Positions 60,731 to 64,000 of a DNA stretch of 64,000 nucleotides are shown in pieces. The notes beneath the pieces are model-generated. The model did no database searches. It saw only the letters and a program-made list of their open reading frames with translations, and was not told the origin of the DNA. How positions within the stretch are numbered: position 1 is the stretch's first letter; each line of letters starts with the position of its first letter. The DNA is from Sphingopyxis sp. L1A2A (GTDB lineage Bacteria > Pseudomonadota > Alphaproteobacteria > Sphingomonadales > Sphingomonadaceae): the NCBI RefSeq assembly GCF_005502465.1, contig NZ_SCOT01000007.1:62001-126000 (forward strand), written 5' to 3'. Made by a program: the position numbers and the translations under genes.

Positions 60731-62548
60731 GTGTCGCAGCTTCGCCTTATCGCTCGTCTGTCCACCGGCCTTATCCTGCTCGCCGCCGCGGGCTGTGCGC
60801 CGGCCGTGGTGCAGGATGCGCCCGCCACCGCCGCGTCGGTTCCGGCGCCTGTCGCCCCCGCCGGTGCGAATCTGGCGCAGTTTTTCGACAATTACGACGC
60901 GGCGCAGCTCTCGCTGAGCCCGCAGGGCAAGGCGTATCGCGGGATTCGCGATGGCGATTATGGCCGCTGGAACGATGTCAGCGACGAGGCCGCGGTCGCG
61001 AGCCACAAATTGCAGCAGGCGACCGCCGCCGCGATGCGCGGCAGTTTCGATCCCGCAGCCATGTCTGCCGATGACGCCTTGTCGTTCGAGCTGTTCAACG
61101 CGCAGGCGGCGCGCGCCGAACGGTTGTTCCCGTTTCGCGATCGCGGCTATGTCTTTGACCAGATGAATGGCCCGCAAAGCCAGCTCCCCGCCTTTCTGAT
61201 CAACATCCACCGCGTCGCGAGCGCCGCCGAGGCCGAGGCCTATGTCGAACGCATTCGCGGGCTGGGCCCCCTGCTCGACGCGCTGACCGCCCAATCGGTG
61301 GCGCGCGCCGCCAACGGCGTCCAGCCGCCCAAATGGGTCTATGCCTATCTGATTTCCGACATCGGCAATCTGCAAGGGCCGAACAACGCGGTGATCGAAG
61401 ACATTGCGGCGAAGGTCGGCAAGCTGGACATCGATGCCGCCGAAAAGGCGCGGCTGACCACCGCGGCGAAAGCGGCGTGGGCCGAGAGCGCCGGCCCCGC
61501 CTATGGCCGCCTGCTGGCCGAGATGAAGCGTCAGCAGGCGAGCGCGCCGACGCAGGACGGCGTGTGGCGCCTGCCGGGCGGCAAGGCCTATTATGAGGCG
61601 CTGCTCGCCAATTACACGACGACCGACATGACCGCGACGCAGATCCACGACCTGGGTCTGTCCGAAGTCGCGCGCATTCACGGCGAGATGAAGACGATCA
61701 TGGCCAAGGTCGGCTTCAAGGGGACGCTGCAACAGTTTTTCGAGCATCTGCGCACCAGCCCGCAATATTATCACACGACGCGCGAGGCCTATCTGGCCGA
61801 AGTCGATACCCGGACCAAGGCGATGGAAGCGCGGCTGCCGGCCTTTTTCAACACCCTGCCCAAAGCCGCGTTGCAGGTGAAGGCGGTCGAGGCGTTCCGC
61901 GAGAAATCGGCGGGCAAGGCCTTTTACCAATCGCCCTCGCCCGACGGGTCGCGGCCCGGCACCTATTATGTGAACCTCTATGACCTGCGCGACATGCCCA
62001 AGACCGAGCTGGAGGCGCTCGCCTATCATGAGGGCGTTCCGGGGCATCACCTCCAGCGCGCGGTGCAGACCGAGCTCACCGGCCTGCCGCCCTTCCGCCG
62101 CTTTGGCGGCTTCACCGCTTACACCGAAGGCTGGGGCCTCTACACCGAGGAACTGGCCAAGGACATGGGCTTTTACACCGATCCCTACAGCGATTTCGGG
62201 CGGCTGGGCATGGAGCTGTGGCGGGCGTGCCGACTGGTCGTCGACACCGGCATCCACGACAAGCGCTGGAGCCGCGAACAGGCGATCAAATATCTGAAAG
62301 ACAACACCCCCAACCCCGACGGCGACATCGAAAAGGCGATCGAACGCTATATCGTCTATCCGGGGCAGGCGACCGCCTATCTGATCGGGAAGCTCAAGAT
62401 CATGGAATTGCGCGGCCGGGCGCAGGCGGCGATGGGCGCCAAATTCGACTATCGCGCCTTTCACGACGTCGTCCTGAAATCGGGTCCGGTACCGCTCGAC
62501 ATCCTCGAACGGCGTGTCGATGCCTGGATCGCCGCCCAAAAAAGCTAA
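60731..62548 (+). CDS. DUF885 family lipoprotein metallopeptidase
   Basis: 605 residues from a GTG preceded by GGGAG. A lipobox lies at LAAAGC (Cys about residue 18). The DUF885 zinc motif is YHEGVPGHHLQ (about residues 432-442), followed by the downstream YTEGWGLYTEEL (about 461-472) that supplies a further Glu. DUF885 proteins are probable periplasmic metallopeptidases; substrate unknown. Divergent from pyrD. Confidence 0.93.
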   Translation: MSQLRLIARLSTGLILLAAAGCAPAVVQDAPATAASVPAPVAPAGANLAQFFDNYDAAQLSLSPQGKAYRGIRDGDYGRWNDVSDEAAVASHKLQQATAAAMRGSFDPAAMSADDALSFELFNAQAARAERLFPFRDRGYVFDQMNGPQSQLPAFLINIHRVASAAEAEAYVERIRGLGPLLDALTAQSVARAANGVQPPKWVYAYLISDIGNLQGPNNAVIEDIAAKVGKLDIDAAEKARLTTAAKAAWAESAGPAYGRLLAEMKRQQASAPTQDGVWRLPGGKAYYEALLANYTTTDMTATQIHDLGLSEVARIHGEMKTIMAKVGFKGTLQQFFEHLRTSPQYYHTTREAYLAEVDTRTKAMEARLPAFFNTLPKAALQVKAVEAFREKSAGKAFYQSPSPDGSRPGTYYVNLYDLRDMPKTELEALAYHEGVPGHHLQRAVQTELTGLPPFRRFGGFTAYTEGWGLYTEELAKDMGFYTDPYSDFGRLGMELWRACRLVVDTGIHDKRWSREQAIKYLKDNTPNPDGDIEKAIERYIVYPGQATAYLIGKLKIMELRGRAQAAMGAKFDYRAFHDVVLKSGPVPLDILERRVDAWIAAQKS

Positions 62549-62651
62549 TAATAGAATAAATTTGACGCTTGACGCGCAGGGATGAAACGCAAATGATTTG
62601 TTCCAGATAACAAGGTGGCCTGGGGAAAGGCTGCCACGGTCTGGGTTCGTC

Positions 62652-63539
62652 ATGTCAGAAGCATCATCCTCGCACGAAGGCGTGGACGGCGTTGCGCCGT
62701 TCGAGTTGCACTATTTTCCGCCCGATCCCGATCTGGCGGACATGGTGTCGAGCTTTTATTTCGCGCGGCTCAACATGCCGAAATTCGACGAATATGAGCG
62801 CGCCGACCGGCCGCAGTTCCGCTTTGTCACCAATGCCGACGGCGAATATGTCTTTGCCGATGGCCATCGCACCACCGTGTCGCGCGCGATCATCATCGGC
62901 CCGACGAGCGGACGGGTGCGCGCGATCAGCAATTGTCCGGCGCAATTGTTCGGGTTCGGCATGCTGCCCGCGGGATGGGCGGCGCTGATGGGCGACGACG
63001 CCGAAAAGCTGACCGACCGGGCGATCAATGCGGTCGATCTGTTCGGACCATGGATCGAAGAGGTGGCGACGGCGCTGGAAAACGCCCCCGACGTCGAGGC
63101 CCGGCTGGTCATCGGTAACAATTTCGCGCGCGAGGTGCTGACGCGCGGCGAGGCCGCTCCGCTTTGGTTCATCCGCACCGTCGACCAATGGCTGACCGCG
63201 TCCCCCTCGCCGCAAGTGTCCGACCTGGTCGACGCCACCGGCATGTCGATCCGCTCGGTCGAGCGGATGACGAAACATTATTACGGGCTGTCGCCGCGGA
63301 TGCTGGCGCGCAAATATCGCGCGGTGCGCGCCGCGTCGGCGCTGGCGCGCGGCGAAGGGCTCGATTCGGCGCAATTGGGTGATGCCTTTTACGATCAGTC
63401 GCATTTAATCCGCGAGATCAAACGCTTTGCCGGGGCGACGCCGGGGCAGTTGGGCAAACCGACCACCTATACCGAGGCAACAACCAAAGGGCGCAAGCAG
63501 CTTGCCGGCAAGGTCAGCCCGATGGTGTCGGAAACCTAA
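62652..63539 (+). CDS. AraC family transcriptional regulator
   Basis: 295 residues. An unusual N-terminal sensor-like part (1-195) precedes an AraC-type double helix-turn-helix (about residues 195-280), with DLVDATGMSIRSVERMTKHY and SPRMLARKYRAVRAASALAR, then FYDQSHLIREIKRFAGATPG. Effector and targets unknown. Start is at MSEASSS; 62598 is an alternative. A family A repeat follows. Confidence 0.9.
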   Translation: MSEASSSHEGVDGVAPFELHYFPPDPDLADMVSSFYFARLNMPKFDEYERADRPQFRFVTNADGEYVFADGHRTTVSRAIIIGPTSGRVRAISNCPAQLFGFGMLPAGWAALMGDDAEKLTDRAINAVDLFGPWIEEVATALENAPDVEARLVIGNNFAREVLTRGEAAPLWFIRTVDQWLTASPSPQVSDLVDATGMSIRSVERMTKHYYGLSPRMLARKYRAVRAASALARGEGLDSAQLGDAFYDQSHLIREIKRFAGATPGQLGKPTTYTEATTKGRKQLAGKVSPMVSET

Positions 63540-63560
63540 GGCGCCCACATCCCGCCATTG

Positions 63561-63633
63561 GTCATTGCGAGCGCAGCGAAGCAATCCAGAGCGGTTACGC
63601 TACTCTGGATTGCTTCGCTGCGCTCGCAATGAC
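63561..63633. repeat. Family A dispersed palindrome, short form
   Basis: GTCATTGCGAGCGCAGCGAA, GCAATCCAGAG, centre, CTCTGGATTGC and GCGCTCGCAATGAC. The shortest copy in the window and a good approximation to the minimal element. Confidence 0.9.
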
Positions 63634-63746
63634 GAACGGTCATAGAGAAGATGCTGCCTCAACCCCCATTAACCCTCTAAATACGAACCACGGCGCTTTT
63701 GGCGTTTCTGTCCAATCACGAATCATCGCGCGGGCATAATCCAGCC

Positions 63747-63836
63747 TTGCGACCCAGAAGAGCTCATCCTCTGACGAGGACTGAGACCTTCATCTCGGCA
63801 CTCATTTGGCCTCGGCCAGATGGGTGCCTTTTTTTT
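63747..63836 (+). ncRNA. Candidate small RNA with rho-independent terminator
   Basis: A CATAAT (63735-63740) could serve as the -10 box, giving a start near 63747; the -35 is weak. A small TCCTC-TGAC-GAGGA hairpin is followed by a strong 15-bp terminator stem (63797-63828, GGCACTCATTTGGCC against GGCCAGATGGGTGCC with two G-U pairs) and eight T residues. No open frame runs into the terminator. The product would be about 90 nt; identity unknown. Confidence 0.45.
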
Positions 63837-63905
63837 GGCGCAGCTTTTCTATCAGTGCGCCCAAACGGGCTTGCTTGCGCCGCGCAGACCGCGTGGCTAT
63901 ATAAG

Positions 63906-63922
63906 TGGAGTGATTTACTCCA
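63906..63922. promoter_or_regulatory. Inverted repeat before the Rrf2 gene (candidate operator)
   Basis: TGGAGT-N5-ACTCCA, perfect arms, 22 nt before the ATG, followed by GTTAAG. Position fits autoregulation by the Rrf2 protein. Confidence 0.4.
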
Positions 63923-63944
63923 GTTAAGAATCGTTCGCAATTTT

Positions 63945-64000
63945 ATGCGCCTGTCCAACCTTGCCGATTATGCCGTGGTGCTGATGAGTGCCGCCGCCCG
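63945..64000 (+). CDS. Rrf2 family (SUF-type Fe-S assembly) regulator, partial
   Basis: Only the first 18 residues are visible (MRLSNLADYAVVLMSAAA), a close match to the N-terminus of Rrf2 regulators that control suf operons in alphaproteobacteria. The rest lies beyond the right edge. Direction suggests a suf operon outside the window. Confidence 0.75.
   Translation, partial: MRLSNLADYAVVLMSAAA

Noticed and set aside
60695-62653. 652-codon minus-strand open frame opposite the DUF885 gene
   Set aside because: GC-skewed shadow; the DUF885 frame has a signal peptide and the HEGVPGHH motif.
63771-63790. CTGACGAG resembling the hammerhead ribozyme core
   Set aside because: No matching GAAA segment and no third stem; it is part of a simple hairpin.
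1-64000. tRNA, rRNA or CRISPR sequences
   Set aside because: No cloverleaf with a TTCGA-type arm, rRNA block or spaced direct-repeat array was noticed on either strand by eye; a covariance-model scan would be needed to exclude a tRNA.

Overview
This window is GC-rich, densely coded chromosomal DNA from an alphaproteobacterium, most likely a sphingomonad (Sphingopyxis or a close relative). The evidence is gene order (rdgB/rph divergent from hrcA-grpE, recR-def divergent from fmt-truA, serS-surE-LysM/M23) together with families typical of sphingomonads (UrcA, DUF1465, DUF3008, DUF6356, single-cysteine DksA, CarD, UPF0060). The species is inferred from family recognition, not from a search. No rRNA, tRNA, CRISPR array, prophage or intact insertion sequence was seen.

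Layout. 1-7.7 kb: housekeeping genes for nucleotide clean-up (rdgB), RNA processing (rph), heat-shock control (hrcA, grpE), protein N-terminal processing (def, fmt), recombination (recR), tRNA modification (truA) and a CarD regulator. Two small nuclease genes (DUF559 and GIY-YIG) are inserted among them. 8-13 kb: an SDR, DUF1465, two DUF465 proteins, PilZ, DksA and a 428-residue Ser/Gly/Thr-rich exported protein with a PEP-CTERM-like tail. 13-20 kb: serS, surE, a LysM/M23 lipoprotein, a potassium channel, a hydrolase and rimO. 20-24.3 kb: a DUF4403 lipoprotein and a phosphate operon (NUDIX, DUF47/PhoU-like, PiT transporter) behind a clear tandem Pho box. 24.3-34.3 kb: a Baeyer-Villiger monooxygenase, stress proteins, an M17 aminopeptidase, an NlpC/P60 protein, argC, a sorbosone dehydrogenase-like protein and dnaN. 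34.4-42 kb: small exported proteins, a racemase with a LysR neighbour, an HxlR/SDR pair, rlmN and an outer-membrane barrel protein. 42-50 kb: an arylesterase divergent from a YbbA/YbbP-type ABC transporter, a TauE transporter, a phosphoesterase and thrS. 50-55.9 kb: MerC, a two-membrane-protein/XRE cassette, hydrolases, a thioesterase and both glyoxalases. 56-64 kb: acyl-CoA ligase, ggt, pyrD, a DUF885 peptidase, an AraC regulator, a probable small RNA and the start of an Rrf2/SUF regulator.

Gaps between genes are rich in dispersed palindromic repeats of at least five kinds. Family A reads GTCATTGCGAGGAGC with an inverted partner, family B GTCACCCCGGACTTGATC, family C TCCTCCCTGTGGCG, family D GTGTCGAGCGAAGTCGAG, and family E is a 33-nt non-palindromic repeat. 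Several false N-terminal extensions and spurious reading frames come from these repeats, so starts were chosen inside the conserved proteins.

The most notable points are the tandem Pho box in front of the NUDIX-DUF47-PiT operon, an apparent one-base indel that fuses NUDIX to DUF47, the Ser-rich PEP-CTERM-like protein, the GIY-YIG gene bracketed by family A repeats, a palindrome in front of merC, an XRE/membrane cassette with its own candidate operator, and a candidate terminator-ended small RNA near the right edge. I did not find a clearly novel multi-gene system. The XRE cassette and the repeat-linked nucleases are the nearest candidates.
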